Positions 43,010 through 52,731 are shown, counted from the first letter of the stretch. The stretch: 64,000 nucleotides of DNA from Verrucomicrobiales bacterium (GCA_027488845.1 JAIYBC010000047.1:1-64000), one strand, 5' to 3'. Translations and numbers: made by a program. The notes: a model not told the origin generated them from the letters alone.

Positions 43010-46000
43010 ATGATACCGTGGAAAAACCTACTCCGTCTGCTGGTCCCGTTGTCCTTGGTCGGCGTCGCCTACGCCACCGACTACGACATCGGGCCTGGGC
43101 AACCGCTGAGCCGCATCGGCCAGGTCGCCATGCACGACCTCCAGGCCGGCGACACCGTCCGCATCCATTGGCGGGCCGAACCCTATCGCGAGAAGTTCCG
43201 AATCTCGGGCGAGGGTACCGCGGACCGTCCAATCCGGGTGATGGGGGTTCCGGGCCCGAACGGCGAACGTCCCGTGATCGACGGCGAAAACGCGACAACC
43301 CATCCGGGAGACGTCTGGCCCACCTTCGTCTCGGGCGGCGAAGAGCAGTCGATTGGTGATCTTGGACTGGTGATGGTGTACCGGGGGCCGGGCCGGGACT
43401 TCGAGTACAAGCCCAAGCACATCGAGATCTCCGGCCTGGAAATCCGCCACGGACGCAAGACCTACACCTTCACCGACGCCGGCGGCGCGGTCCGCCGTTA
43501 TGGCGGCTCCGGCATCTGGATGCTTGGCTGCGAGGACGTCAGCATCATCAACTGCAAGATCCATGACTGTGGCGACGGCATCTTCGCCAAGTCCAATGGC
43601 GAGGAGGCGACGGCGACTCGTCGGATCCGCATCGCCCAATGCCATATCGAAAACAACTCCGAGATCCCGCCGCCTCCTCCGGCGTTCGCGTTCGCCTCCC
43701 ACAACATCTACACCGAATGTTTCGGCATCGTCTTCGAGGACAACTTTTTCGGTCCGACCCGTCCGGGGTCCAACGGGGGCAACCTCAAGGACCGCTCGAC
43801 CGGCACCGTGATCCGCAACAACTGGATCGAAGGCGGACTCCGCCTCATCGACCTTGTCGAGGCCCAGGACGCCTGGCCGATGGCCCAGGACGATCCCGCC
43901 TACCGCCGCGCCGTGGTCCAGGGCAACTACCTTGTCAGCGGGCCGGGTCAGGCCGCCACCGCCGTCCACTACGGGGGTGACTCAGGATCATTCAACACCT
44001 ACCGGAAGGGACGGCTCGAATTCCATCACAACACGGTCGTCTTCCGTCGCGACCAGTCGGAGATCTATCGGGTGCGGGTCTTCGAGATCAGCTCGAACGA
44101 CGAGGAGTTGATGGCCTGGAACAACGTGTTCTACCGCGAGTCCGCCACTCCAGGGGCCGCCCCGGCGCTGCTCTATCTAGGTCTCTCCGAGGGGCGGCAC
44201 CATTTCGGCACCAACTGGATCAGCCCGGGCTGGGGTCCCTGGGACAACGGCATCCCCGGCATCGGCACCATGGTCGGCCTGGAGAAGCTGGTCTCTCCTG
44301 GCGGCGAGTCTCCCGGATTCGTCAATGCCGCGGCCGGTGACTACCGGCTCGGCGCCTATTCGCCGGTTCGCGACATCGGCGAAGCGTTGCCTGTCGGTGC
44401 TCCGGAGGCTCCGTTGCAGTACGTGATGCATCGTCGGAGCGAGGTCCGGCCCGTGGTCGGCGCCCCGGATCCGGGAGCGAGTGAGTTCGTGCCGCCGTCG
44501 GGGCCGGTTGCCCCGGAAGCCCATCCGCAGGACCTCGCCGTGGTTCAGAACCGCCCGCTCGAAGTCCGTCTCACCGGCTACGATGGCAACGGCGACACCT
44601 TGGGCTTCGCGGTGGTGTCGCAGCCGTCGAACGGCGTCCTTTCCGGCACGGCACCGACGCTGACTTACATGCCGTCCGCCGGCTTCCTCGGCAACGACAG
44701 CTTCGTCTTCGTCACCTTCGACGCCGGCCTGACCTCCGCTCCGGTCACCGTCTCGCTCACGGTCGAGCGGCCGAGATACCTGCTCACCGTCCAGGGAGGA
44801 TCCGGAGGTGGTCGCTACGTTGCGGGATCCACGATCGAGTTGGCGGCCAACGAGGCCGCGGCCGGACAACGCTTCATCACCTGGGCTGGCGCCGCGGTCG
44901 CCGATTCGATCCGGCCGACAACGACCTTGGTCATGCCTGAAGGGGACACCACGGTGGCGGCCCTCTTCCGTGCGGTTCCGCCCGCGAACGGTCCCTTCCT
45001 TTACGAGGTCGGTCCGGGACGTCCCTACGCCACGCTTTCCGCGGTGCCTTGGACCCGCCTGTTTCCGGGCGACACGGTCCGCGTTCACTGGAGGCCCGAG
45101 CCCTACGCCGAGAAGGTCCTCATCCCGGGTCGCGGCACAGCGACGGCACCGATCCGCTTCGAAGGCGTCCGTGGCCCGGCCGGGCAACGGCCGGTCATCA
45201 GCGGCCTGGGCGCCGTGACCGGCACCAACACCGCGTTCGCATCGTGGGACGTCAGCCAGTACCTCGGACTGGTCACCGTGGCCCGGGCCGACGGCGACTC
45301 CCCGTTCTTCAAGCCGGGCCACATCCGGATCAGCGGCTTCGAGCTCCGTGACATCCAGCCGACCCCGAACGGCGTGCTTCCGATCGTCTGGTTCGAAGCG
45401 GCCGCCATCCGTCTCGACGGGGCGGAACAGGTCCGGATCGAGGACTGCGACATCCACGACGCCCCCACCGGCATCTCCGCCCGCCTGAACGGCGGTGAGT
45501 TCGGCCTCACCCGGGACCTCGTGATCGAGCGTTGCCTCTTCCACCGGTTGGGCGCCGTGGGAAGCTACAGCGGAGCCAACCTGAACACGGAAGTCGCCGG
45601 AATCACGGTCCGCTCCTGCCTCCTGGGGCCGCCGTTGGAGGGTTCCTTCGGAGACAACGTCCTCGACCGCTCGGCTGGGACCGTCTTCGAGGCGAACCGC
45701 ATCGAGGGCGGGGCCCGGATGCTGGAAATCGCCGCCCCGATCGGCGAGGTCGGAAACCTCATCCGCAACGACCCGCGCTTCAACCTCACCCGCGTCGTCG
45801 GCAACCTGATCCTCGTGACCCATCGTGAGGCCACGCAGCCGGTGTTCTGTGGCGCGGACCTCTCGGACCGGGACCGTCCCCGCACGGGCACGCTGGAGAT
45901 GCTCCACAACACCGTGCTCATCCGCAGCGGCACCTACCAGGTCAACATCCCCTCCGTGGGGACCCCGGTGTCGGTCGACTTCCGTGGCAACATCATCCAC

Positions 46001-46522
46001 CGGGCCGGGTCCGAACGGATCCAATTGCTCGGTGACCGGGGCACGTTGAACTGCGGCGTCAACTGGGTCAGTCCGGGTTGGGAATCCGTCTCCCCGGCCG
46101 TGGTCAATGGAGCCGCCAACCTGATCGGCGCCGCCAACAACGACCCGGGTCTCGATGCGAACCTTCGTCCGGTCGCGGCGTCTCCCTGCCGCGACGCCGC
46201 CGTCGGCACGGGGCCGACGCTTCAGTACCTCGAAATCGCCCGCAGCCAGATCCGCGGCGTCATCGGTGGTGCCGCCGACCTCGGAGCCTTCGAGGCCGGC
46301 CTGGTGGAACCGGGCTCCGGTGCCGTCCTCACGGTTGGCGCCTCCGCCAACGCGCTGCAGCTCCGTCTGACGGGAACACCGTCGGCCGCCTACCGCGTGC
46401 TGTCGTCCTCCGACCTCTCCACGTGGACTGGCGTCGGCGAGTTCACCCTTCCGACCTCCGGTGAGGTTGACCTGCCGTCCCCTGGCTTGGTGGAAAGCCA
46501 TCGGTTCTTCCGCGTGGAGTGA
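43010..46522 (+). CDS. Exported, internally duplicated right-handed beta-helix protein
   Basis: This 1170-residue secreted protein has a signal peptide (about 1-24). Two homologous parallel beta-helix (pectate-lyase-like) halves, about 25-490 and 665-1110, both open with an IGPGQP/VGPGRP-type block containing GDTVRIHWRAEPY or GDTVRVHWRPEPY and then GTADRPIR or GTATAPIR. Between them lie a cadherin/Big-like module (about 500-590) and an InlB-repeat-like block with WAGAAVA (about 595-660). The C-terminus ends SHRFFRVE. It may be a polysaccharide lyase or binding protein; no lyase catalytic set was identified. Confidence 0.78.
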   Translation: MIPWKNLLRLLVPLSLVGVAYATDYDIGPGQPLSRIGQVAMHDLQAGDTVRIHWRAEPYREKFRISGEGTADRPIRVMGVPGPNGERPVIDGENATTHPGDVWPTFVSGGEEQSIGDLGLVMVYRGPGRDFEYKPKHIEISGLEIRHGRKTYTFTDAGGAVRRYGGSGIWMLGCEDVSIINCKIHDCGDGIFAKSNGEEATATRRIRIAQCHIENNSEIPPPPPAFAFASHNIYTECFGIVFEDNFFGPTRPGSNGGNLKDRSTGTVIRNNWIEGGLRLIDLVEAQDAWPMAQDDPAYRRAVVQGNYLVSGPGQAATAVHYGGDSGSFNTYRKGRLEFHHNTVVFRRDQSEIYRVRVFEISSNDEELMAWNNVFYRESATPGAAPALLYLGLSEGRHHFGTNWISPGWGPWDNGIPGIGTMVGLEKLVSPGGESPGFVNAAAGDYRLGAYSPVRDIGEALPVGAPEAPLQYVMHRRSEVRPVVGAPDPGASEFVPPSGPVAPEAHPQDLAVVQNRPLEVRLTGYDGNGDTLGFAVVSQPSNGVLSGTAPTLTYMPSAGFLGNDSFVFVTFDAGLTSAPVTVSLTVERPRYLLTVQGGSGGGRYVAGSTIELAANEAAAGQRFITWAGAAVADSIRPTTTLVMPEGDTTVAALFRAVPPANGPFLYEVGPGRPYATLSAVPWTRLFPGDTVRVHWRPEPYAEKVLIPGRGTATAPIRFEGVRGPAGQRPVISGLGAVTGTNTAFASWDVSQYLGLVTVARADGDSPFFKPGHIRISGFELRDIQPTPNGVLPIVWFEAAAIRLDGAEQVRIEDCDIHDAPTGISARLNGGEFGLTRDLVIERCLFHRLGAVGSYSGANLNTEVAGITVRSCLLGPPLEGSFGDNVLDRSAGTVFEANRIEGGARMLEIAAPIGEVGNLIRNDPRFNLTRVVGNLILVTHREATQPVFCGADLSDRDRPRTGTLEMLHNTVLIRSGTYQVNIPSVGTPVSVDFRGNIIHRAGSERIQLLGDRGTLNCGVNWVSPGWESVSPAVVNGAANLIGAANNDPGLDANLRPVAASPCRDAAVGTGPTLQYLEIARSQIRGVIGGAADLGAFEAGLVEPGSGAVLTVGASANALQLRLTGTPSAAYRVLSSSDLSTWTGVGEFTLPTSGEVDLPSPGLVESHRFFRVE

Positions 46523-46542
46523 CCCGATCCAATCCGGCGCAC

Positions 46543-46603
46543 CCGGCGGCACTTTTCGACGGAGTCCATTTGGACGTCCGCCGGGGTGCCGCCGGTTCCG
46601 TTT
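46543..46603 (+). terminator. Probable terminator after the beta-helix gene
   Basis: A 10-bp perfect stem, CCGGCGGCAC (46543-46552) with GTGCCGCCGG (46586-46595), encloses a second small hairpin and is followed by TTCCGTTT. It starts 20 nt after the stop codon. Confidence 0.6.
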
Positions 46604-46940
46604 CTGGAGGACGCAGCCGTTTGAATTCAGGCCTTCCGACGATCCGCCCTTGAGGGTGGTTCGGTCGGGAATCCCCGTTCGCTTCGGTTGACCCTTCTGC
46701 AATCCGCTGGGAATCCGTTCGAGAGATACCAGACCCATTCTTCCTGGGACGTGTCCGATTGGCAGGTTTCAGGCGTTTGGGTTGGGATGGTTTCCGCCGG
46801 CTGAAGCCGGGACTCCATACCCTGAGGAAATCCCCGGCATACGGGGAATCCACTCTTTGTGGTGGCGCCTCGAACAGGGAGCGGGCGATTCGTGCCGATT
46901 GGGGCTTCACGTCGGTGGGGAGCTTGGGGACGATCGCGGG
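46604..46940. other. Intergenic stretch upstream of the esterase gene
   Basis: No gene is supported here. It contains a short GCCGGCTGAAGCCGGG hairpin (about 46797-46812) and should hold the promoter of the esterase/SMP-30 gene. Open frames crossing it have no recognisable product. Confidence 0.4.
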
Positions 46941-48716
46941 ATGTCTCCCCGTTCACGGTTCCTGGCGATCCTTGCCTTGTCCCTGTCGACACTGGTTCCC
47001 GTCGGCCTGCACGGCGCCGACGACTACACGTTGTCCCGCGAGTCGTTGGAACGGGCGGCCGGGGTGCCTGCGGGCAAGGTGCAGGAGTTCGACTTCAACG
47101 ACTCGAAGGTCTTCCCCGGCACCACCCGCGGATGCTGGCTCTACATCCCGGCCCAGTACGACGGGTCGAAGCCGGCGGCCTTGATGGTCTTCCAGGACGG
47201 GCATGAGTACCGGTCGGACAAGGGGTCGCAGCGGGTTCCGGTGGTTTTCGACAACCTGATCGCCCAAGGCGAAATGCCGGTGACGATCGCGCTCTTCATC
47301 AATCCCGGGCACCGCGGGACGAACGCGCCTCCCGCCGCGGGTTGGGGCAACCGGAGCAACCGTTCGTTCGAATACGACTCGCTCGGTGGCGACTACGCCC
47401 GGTTCCTGGTCGACGAACTGATCCCGCACGTGAAGGAGCGTTTCGGGGTGAAGATCACCGACGACCCGGAGTTCCGTGCGATCGGCGGGATGAGTTCCGG
47501 GGCCATCTGCGCCTTCACGGTTGCCTGGGAGCGGCCGGACCAGTTCCGCAAGGTGCTGTCCCAGATCGGCAGCTTCGTGAACATCCGCGGCGGCCATGTG
47601 TATCCGGCGCTGATCCGCAAGACCGAGCGCAAGCCGCTCCGCGTGTTCCTGCAGGACGGCGTGAACGACCTGAACAACCTGCACGGCGACTGGCCGTTGG
47701 CGAACCGCGAGATGTCCAGCGCGCTGACCTTCGCCGGTTACGATTCTAAGTTCGTGCTGGGGGACGGTTCCCACAGCGGCAAGCATGGCGGCGTGATCCT
47801 CCCCGACGCATTGCGCTGGCTGTGGAGGCCTGCGATGCGTCCGCCCGAGCCGAGCACCAACAACTGGAATGGCGACGAGGCGCTGAACAAGGTCCTGGCG
47901 GGCGGCGGCACCGACGCTCCGTGGGAGAAGGTGGGCGACGGCTACGGGTTCACCGACGGCGCCTGCGGCGACTCCAAGGGCGACTTCTACTTCAGCGACC
48001 TGCCGAAGGGCATCCTGTACCGCGTGGCCGCCGGGGAATCCAGGCCGGTGGCTTGGCTCGAAGGCGGGCCGAAGGTGAGCGGACTCAAGTTCGGTCCTGA
48101 TGGACGGCTCTATGCCGCAACCCAGGGAGAGAAGCAGAAGATCATCGCCATCGATCCCGCCACCAAGGCGATCACGGACGTCGGCGTCGACGTGAAGCCC
48201 AACGACCTGATCGTCTCCAAGGCGGGCTGGGTCTATTACACCGACACCGCCGCCGGCCAGGTCCAGGCCGTGCCGATCTCCGCCAAGGCCATGCCCCGTC
48301 CGCGCGTCGTGGCCGGCGGGATCAACCGTCCGAATGGCATCGCCCTTTCTCCGAAGCAGGACCTCCTGCTGGTCTCCGAGTACGGTGGAACCAACGTGTG
48401 GAGCTTCGTGGTCGATGCGGACGGCGGGCTGTCCGCCGGGGAGCGCTACATGACCCTGGTCGTGCCGCCGGGACGCAAGGACAGCGGTGGCGACGGTTCG
48501 ACGGTGGACGCCCTGGGGCGCACCTATGTGACCTCACACGCGGGCATCCAGATGTTCGACTGGACCGGGCGGTTGGGCGGCGTCATCGCCAAGCCGGAAG
48601 GCAAGGGGATCGTGAGCTGCGCCTTTGCCGGACCGGACCAGGCGTACCTCTACGTGTGTGCCTCCGACGCGGTCTTCCGTCGCAAGACGCTGACCCGGGC
48701 GGCCGCCATCCCGTGA
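46941..48716 (+). CDS. Secreted esterase fused to SMP-30/gluconolactonase propeller
   Basis: This 591-residue exported protein has a signal peptide (about 1-25) and an N-terminal enterochelin-esterase-like alpha/beta hydrolase (about 45-290) with nucleophile S185 in GGMSSGA and a late GDGSHSGKHGG histidine motif. A C-terminal SMP-30/gluconolactonase-like six-bladed propeller (about 315-590) has VKPNDLIVSKAGWVYYTDT and NRPNGIALSP motifs. The fusion suggests sequential attack on ester-linked sugar or lactone substrates. The ATG at 46941 is used; the upstream reading frame lacks any leader. No partner is on the same strand. Confidence 0.82.
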   Translation: MSPRSRFLAILALSLSTLVPVGLHGADDYTLSRESLERAAGVPAGKVQEFDFNDSKVFPGTTRGCWLYIPAQYDGSKPAALMVFQDGHEYRSDKGSQRVPVVFDNLIAQGEMPVTIALFINPGHRGTNAPPAAGWGNRSNRSFEYDSLGGDYARFLVDELIPHVKERFGVKITDDPEFRAIGGMSSGAICAFTVAWERPDQFRKVLSQIGSFVNIRGGHVYPALIRKTERKPLRVFLQDGVNDLNNLHGDWPLANREMSSALTFAGYDSKFVLGDGSHSGKHGGVILPDALRWLWRPAMRPPEPSTNNWNGDEALNKVLAGGGTDAPWEKVGDGYGFTDGACGDSKGDFYFSDLPKGILYRVAAGESRPVAWLEGGPKVSGLKFGPDGRLYAATQGEKQKIIAIDPATKAITDVGVDVKPNDLIVSKAGWVYYTDTAAGQVQAVPISAKAMPRPRVVAGGINRPNGIALSPKQDLLLVSEYGGTNVWSFVVDADGGLSAGERYMTLVVPPGRKDSGGDGSTVDALGRTYVTSHAGIQMFDWTGRLGGVIAKPEGKGIVSCAFAGPDQAYLYVCASDAVFRRKTLTRAAAIP

Positions 48717-48732
48717 GCCTGCGGGGATGAAT

Positions 48733-48755
48733 GCCGGCGGCAGGTTGCCGCCGGC
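48733..48755. other. Hairpin between convergent genes
   Basis: A 10-bp perfect GCCGGCGGCA/TGCCGCCGGC stem with a 3-nt loop lies between the esterase (plus) and mutarotase (minus) stop codons. No T-tract is present on either strand; it may act as a 3'-end stabiliser. Confidence 0.45.
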
Positions 48756-48802
48756 CACGGCCAAGTTGGTCGTGCCACCCAAACCGACTGAATGGTTTCC
48801 GC

Positions 48803-49888
48803 TCAGCGCCGGTCCGTGCGGAAGGTGAACACCGTGGTGTCCTTCTGCGGCTTGCCGGGACGCACCACGATCGACGGGAAGTTCGCGTGGTGGATGGCAT
48901 CCGGGTAGTACTGGGTCTCGAGGCACACTGCGGTGTTGCCGAGGTGGTTGCCGGTGTAGAGCTGGATCGCGGGCTGGGTGGTCTTCACCTCCATGACCCG
49001 GCCGCTGGCGGGATCGCTCAACCTCGCCGCGAACTTCAGCCGACGGCTTCCTCCGAGCACGAAGTTGTGGTCATAGCCGTTCAGGCCTTTCCGAAGCTGG
49101 CTGAAGCGTTCGCCCACACGGGTCGGCTTCCGGAAGTCCACCGGCGTTCCCTCCACCGGAAGGATCTCGCCGGTGGGGATGAGTTCGTTGTCGGACGGCG
49201 TGTAGCGCTTGGCGGGGATCGTCAGGATGTTGTCCACGCAGCTGCCGCCGCCGGAGAGGTTGAAGTAGGCGTGGTTGGTCAGGTTGACGATCGTGGCCTT
49301 GTCGGTCTCCGCCTCGTAGTCGACCCGCAGCTCGTTGTCGTCGGTGAGCGTGTAGGTGACGGTGGTGCGCAGGTTGCCGGGGTAACCTTCCTCGCCGTCG
49401 GCGCTGAGGTAGGAAAGGCGGACGAAGGCGTCGCCGCGACGCACGCCGGTCCCGTCGAGGTTCCACACCACGCTGGCGAAGCCCTTGCTGCCGCCGTGGA
49501 TGGAGTGGCGGCCGTTGTTTCTCGCGAGATTGTAGGTGGTGCCATCCAGCTCGAAGCGGGCTCCCGCAATGCGGTTGGCGACGCGTCCGATCACCGCCGC
49601 CGACCCCGGGAATCGCTCGTACTGGGCGATGGTGTCCGTCGACAGCACCACGTTGGTCCAGTTGCCTTCGCGGTCGGGGACGTTGATCTCCTGGATGATC
49701 GCGCCGTAGGTGAGGATCCGCGCGGACAGGCCCTTGCGGTTCTTCAGCGTGATCCGCCGCACGGGTTCGCCGCCGCGGGTGCGGCCGAAGTCCTCGTGGC
49801 CGGCCGAGGCGAATCCGGGTGCGGCGTGGAGCAGGCCGAAGGCGGAAGAGAGCAGAAGTCCGGCGAGCAGTCGGTATGGGGAGCGCAT
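48803..49888 (-). CDS. galM: Exported aldose 1-epimerase (galactose mutarotase)
   Basis: This 361-residue enzyme interconverts alpha and beta anomers of aldoses. It has a signal peptide (about 1-24), unlike cytoplasmic GalM. Family motifs are YGAIIQEINVPDR, NGRHSIHGG with a catalytic histidine (about 115-125), NHAYFNLSG (about 210-218), and LETQYYPDAIHHANFP with the probable catalytic glutamate. The ATG (49886-49888) precedes the hydrophobic leader. It is the last gene of a run with a periplasmic sugar dehydrogenase and an SMP-30 lactonase, which fits a periplasmic sugar-oxidation route. Confidence 0.88.
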   Translation of the reverse strand: MRSPYRLLAGLLLSSAFGLLHAAPGFASAGHEDFGRTRGGEPVRRITLKNRKGLSARILTYGAIIQEINVPDREGNWTNVVLSTDTIAQYERFPGSAAVIGRVANRIAGARFELDGTTYNLARNNGRHSIHGGSKGFASVVWNLDGTGVRRGDAFVRLSYLSADGEEGYPGNLRTTVTYTLTDDNELRVDYEAETDKATIVNLTNHAYFNLSGGGSCVDNILTIPAKRYTPSDNELIPTGEILPVEGTPVDFRKPTRVGERFSQLRKGLNGYDHNFVLGGSRRLKFAARLSDPASGRVMEVKTTQPAIQLYTGNHLGNTAVCLETQYYPDAIHHANFPSIVVRPGKPQKDTTVFTFRTDRR

Positions 49889-49950
49889 GGGACGGGGGCT
49901 GGAGTTGTTTGCGAAAGGCTGGAGCCCAGGCATGTCGGGCGATTTCGGAA

Positions 49951-51681
49951 TCACGGCGTCTTCACGGCGTCGAAGCGGGTGGAATCGAGGTCGAGGGTGA
50001 ACACCGTTCCGGCGAAGCCGACGGCGAGGATCCCGCCCCGGTGATCGCGGCCGAAGGAGACCGGCTGGTCCGGCAACACGCCGAGTTGGTGGACCTGTTT
50101 CAGGGTCCCGTTCTCCTGGCGGACGCCGAAGAGGCGCTTGGAGTTGAAGTCGGCGCAGAAGTAGACGCCGTCGAAGCTCGACTTCGGGTCGCCGCGGAAG
50201 ACCGGGCCGCCCGTGATCGAGTTCCCGAACTTCCGTCCGTAGGCGAACACCGGCGGCACGAACGTCCTGCCTTCCTTCCGGTACTGGCTGGAAAACGCCT
50301 CGAAGCCTTCGAGGACATTCCAGCCGAGGTTGTCGCCCTTGCGGACGAGGTCGACTTCCTCCTCGCGGTCCTGTCCGACGTCGGCGACCCAGAGGTCCCC
50401 GTTCGCGGGGTCGAAGGTGAACCGCCACGGATTGCGAAGTCCGGAGGCCCAGATCTCGGGCCGCACACCGGCGAGGCCGACGAACGGGTTGTCCGACGGG
50501 ATCCCGTAGGCCTGCCCTGCGGGGACGCGGTCGACGTCGAGCCGCAGCATCTTGCCGAGGAGCAGGCCCATGTTCTGGGCGTGTCCGTTCGGGTCGTGGT
50601 GCGGTCCGGTGTCTCCCATCGCGAAGTACAGGAATCCATCCGGCCCGAAGTCGACGCAGCCGCCGCTGTGGTCCTCGGCCACGCTGGGAATGGCGATGAG
50701 ACGCCGTCCCGGCTTGCCGGAATCCGATTTCAGGTCCGCGGTGAGTTCCCGTTCCACGAGCACCGTCGTGACCGTGCCCTTCTCGAGGACCTGATACTTG
50801 AGGAAGTACCGGCGGTTGGCGCGGACCTGGGGATGGAAGGCGAGGTGGAGCAGGCCGTTCGGTCCGCGGTCGCTGAAGACCTCGCCGGTGAGGTCGAGGA
50901 AGTCGGATCGGGATTCGCCCGCCGCCGATTTCTCCACGCGCCAGATGAAGCCCCGTTGGTGGAGCACGAGGAAGGTTCCCTCCGCACCCGGGACAGCGTG
51001 GATCGAGGTCAGGCCCGTGTGGACCTTGCCCGGCGGAAGCGTGAACGGACGCTCGAAGAATGGCCGAACGCCAACCGGCGTGGCCAACTCGGGAATCTCG
51101 GTCGGCATGCCATGGGCCGTGGCGAGGGAGTGGGCCGGTTGCCGCAGGCTGGCGAGGTATTCGACGAGGTCGGTGAACTCCTGCAGGGACAGGGCGGTCT
51201 GCAGGCCCTCCGGCATGAGCGACGTGGTGCTGCCGGTGCGGGAGACGACGTCGGCGGTGGCGATGCGGACGCGTTGGCCGTCGCCGCCCATCAGCTCGAT
51301 TCCGGAGTCGTCGGCCTTCTTGAGCGTTCCCTGCAGCGTGCGGCCGTCGCGGGTCTCCACGGTCATCAGGCCGTAGCCCGGCGAGATCGTCGCGGAAGGA
51401 TGCAGGATCGACTGGATCAGGTCCCGGCGTCCGAAGGCGTCGCCGGCCGACTGGAGATCCGGACCTGCCTTGGACGCGGTGCCATCCACCGAATGGCAGT
51501 TCGCGCAGTTCAGGCGGGGATCCGCCAAGAAGAGCCGGCGGCCGTTCCCGACGTCGCCGTTGCGGGTGAGCGCGTGGTTCCGGTAGGCGCCCGCGTCGGG
51601 CGTCTGGGCCGAGGTCGGAAGGGCGGCGGCAATGGCGCCCAAGGCGGCCGCGGCGAGCTGGGAACGGGAGGGGAACTTCAC
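49951..51681 (-). CDS. Cytochrome c / PQQ-type sugar dehydrogenase fusion
   Basis: This exported protein has about 576 residues. An N-terminal c-type haem domain (CANCH, C59/C62/H63) of the planctomycete/verrucomicrobial haem-binding type, with SILHPSATISPGYG and VEYLASLR motifs (to about 175), is followed by a soluble glucose/sorbosone dehydrogenase-type propeller (about 190-575; DFGPDGFLYFAMGD, SGLRNPWRFTFD). It would oxidise aldoses to lactones with PQQ and hand electrons to its own haem. There is no ATG near the leader, so GTG 51681 is the likely start. It lies 14 nt downstream of the SMP-30 gene. Confidence 0.84.
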   Translation of the reverse strand: MKFPSRSQLAAAALGAIAAALPTSAQTPDAGAYRNHALTRNGDVGNGRRLFLADPRLNCANCHSVDGTASKAGPDLQSAGDAFGRRDLIQSILHPSATISPGYGLMTVETRDGRTLQGTLKKADDSGIELMGGDGQRVRIATADVVSRTGSTTSLMPEGLQTALSLQEFTDLVEYLASLRQPAHSLATAHGMPTEIPELATPVGVRPFFERPFTLPPGKVHTGLTSIHAVPGAEGTFLVLHQRGFIWRVEKSAAGESRSDFLDLTGEVFSDRGPNGLLHLAFHPQVRANRRYFLKYQVLEKGTVTTVLVERELTADLKSDSGKPGRRLIAIPSVAEDHSGGCVDFGPDGFLYFAMGDTGPHHDPNGHAQNMGLLLGKMLRLDVDRVPAGQAYGIPSDNPFVGLAGVRPEIWASGLRNPWRFTFDPANGDLWVADVGQDREEEVDLVRKGDNLGWNVLEGFEAFSSQYRKEGRTFVPPVFAYGRKFGNSITGGPVFRGDPKSSFDGVYFCADFNSKRLFGVRQENGTLKQVHQLGVLPDQPVSFGRDHRGGILAVGFAGTVFTLDLDSTRFDAVKTP

Positions 51682-51695
51682 GGAGTCGGAGACGT

Positions 51696-52607
51696 TCAGA
51701 AGGTTCCGTGCACGCGCATCTTCACCGTGTACACCGAGTTGCCTGAAGTGATGAACAGGATGCTGCGGTCCTTGCCCGCGAACTTCACGTTGCCGGTCCA
51801 ACCCTCGGGAAGGTGGATCTGCTCGATGCGTTCCCCGGCCTTGTTGAAGACCGTCACACCGCGTCCCGTGAGGTAGACGTTGCCTTCGTTGTCGAGGGTC
51901 ATGCCGTCGGAACCCTGCTCGCAGAACAGGCGCCGGTTCTCGAGCGAGCCGTCCTCGCGGATGTCGTACACGTAGGTCTTCCGGGCGCCGAGGTCGGAGA
52001 CGTAGAGCGACACTCCGTCGGGCGTCCCGACGATGCCGTTGGGTTGGCGGAGGTCGGTGGTGACGCGGCGGAGGGTCTTGCGGTCGGCACCGAAGAAGTA
52101 GACCTGCTGGGAATCCTGGACGGGTTTGCCTTCCCGCTTCCAGTAGTCGCGCCTGTAGAGCGGGTCGGTGAAGTAGAGCGCGCCGTCCGGCCGGATCCAC
52201 AGGTCGTTGGGCCCGTTGAGCAGCTTCCCGTCGAAGTCGGAGACGAGCACCTTGGACTTCTTGTCCGGCGAGATGGACCACAGCTCGTTCTTCTCGTCGG
52301 CGCAGGCGAGCAGGTTGCCGTCCTTGTCGAAGGCGGTGCCGTTGGCGCGGCCCGACGGCTTCATCCAGTCGGTGCAGGCGTTGTCCCTCGCGGACCACTT
52401 CACGATGCGGTCGTTGGGCTGGTCGGTGAAGTAGACGTTGCCCTCCTTGTCGGCGGACGGCCCTTCGGTGAACACGAAGCCCGAACCCGACTTCTCGGGC
52501 TTCGCGCCGGGAGCGATGACGGGGGAATCGGCCGCCTGGGCGGTGAACAGGGACGTCAACAGGGCAAGCGTCTGCCAGGGACGGGGGAAGCGCATACGCG
52601 GAACCAT
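51696..52607 (-). CDS. Exported SMP-30/gluconolactonase family protein
   Basis: This 303-residue protein has a signal peptide (about 1-25) and a six-bladed SMP-30/LRE propeller. Metal-binding positions are visible: FTEGPSADKEGNVYFTD near 49-65, GPNDLWIRPDG near 135, QPNGIVGTPDG near 190 and SDGMTLDNEGN near 235. It would hydrolyse aldonolactones made by the dehydrogenase encoded next. The start is ATG 52607, or ATG 52595 four residues later. It heads a three-gene minus-strand run and diverges from the DTW gene. Confidence 0.85.
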   Translation of the reverse strand: MVPRMRFPRPWQTLALLTSLFTAQAADSPVIAPGAKPEKSGSGFVFTEGPSADKEGNVYFTDQPNDRIVKWSARDNACTDWMKPSGRANGTAFDKDGNLLACADEKNELWSISPDKKSKVLVSDFDGKLLNGPNDLWIRPDGALYFTDPLYRRDYWKREGKPVQDSQQVYFFGADRKTLRRVTTDLRQPNGIVGTPDGVSLYVSDLGARKTYVYDIREDGSLENRRLFCEQGSDGMTLDNEGNVYLTGRGVTVFNKAGERIEQIHLPEGWTGNVKFAGKDRSILFITSGNSVYTVKMRVHGTF

Positions 52608-52731
52608 GCCTTGGCCGAAGTCGCGGATCGAGCAGATCGTTGGACTCCCCCCCGGCCGACCGGCGGGGGCGGATCCAGCGACCGGGGCGGCCTTGAATCT
52701 CCGGCTTCGGCGTGGTTCGGTCTGCGGCCCG

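Noticed and set aside
44177-46738. A long minus-strand open frame opposite the beta-helix gene
   Set aside because: It mirrors the codon bias of the real gene and has no recognisable domain.
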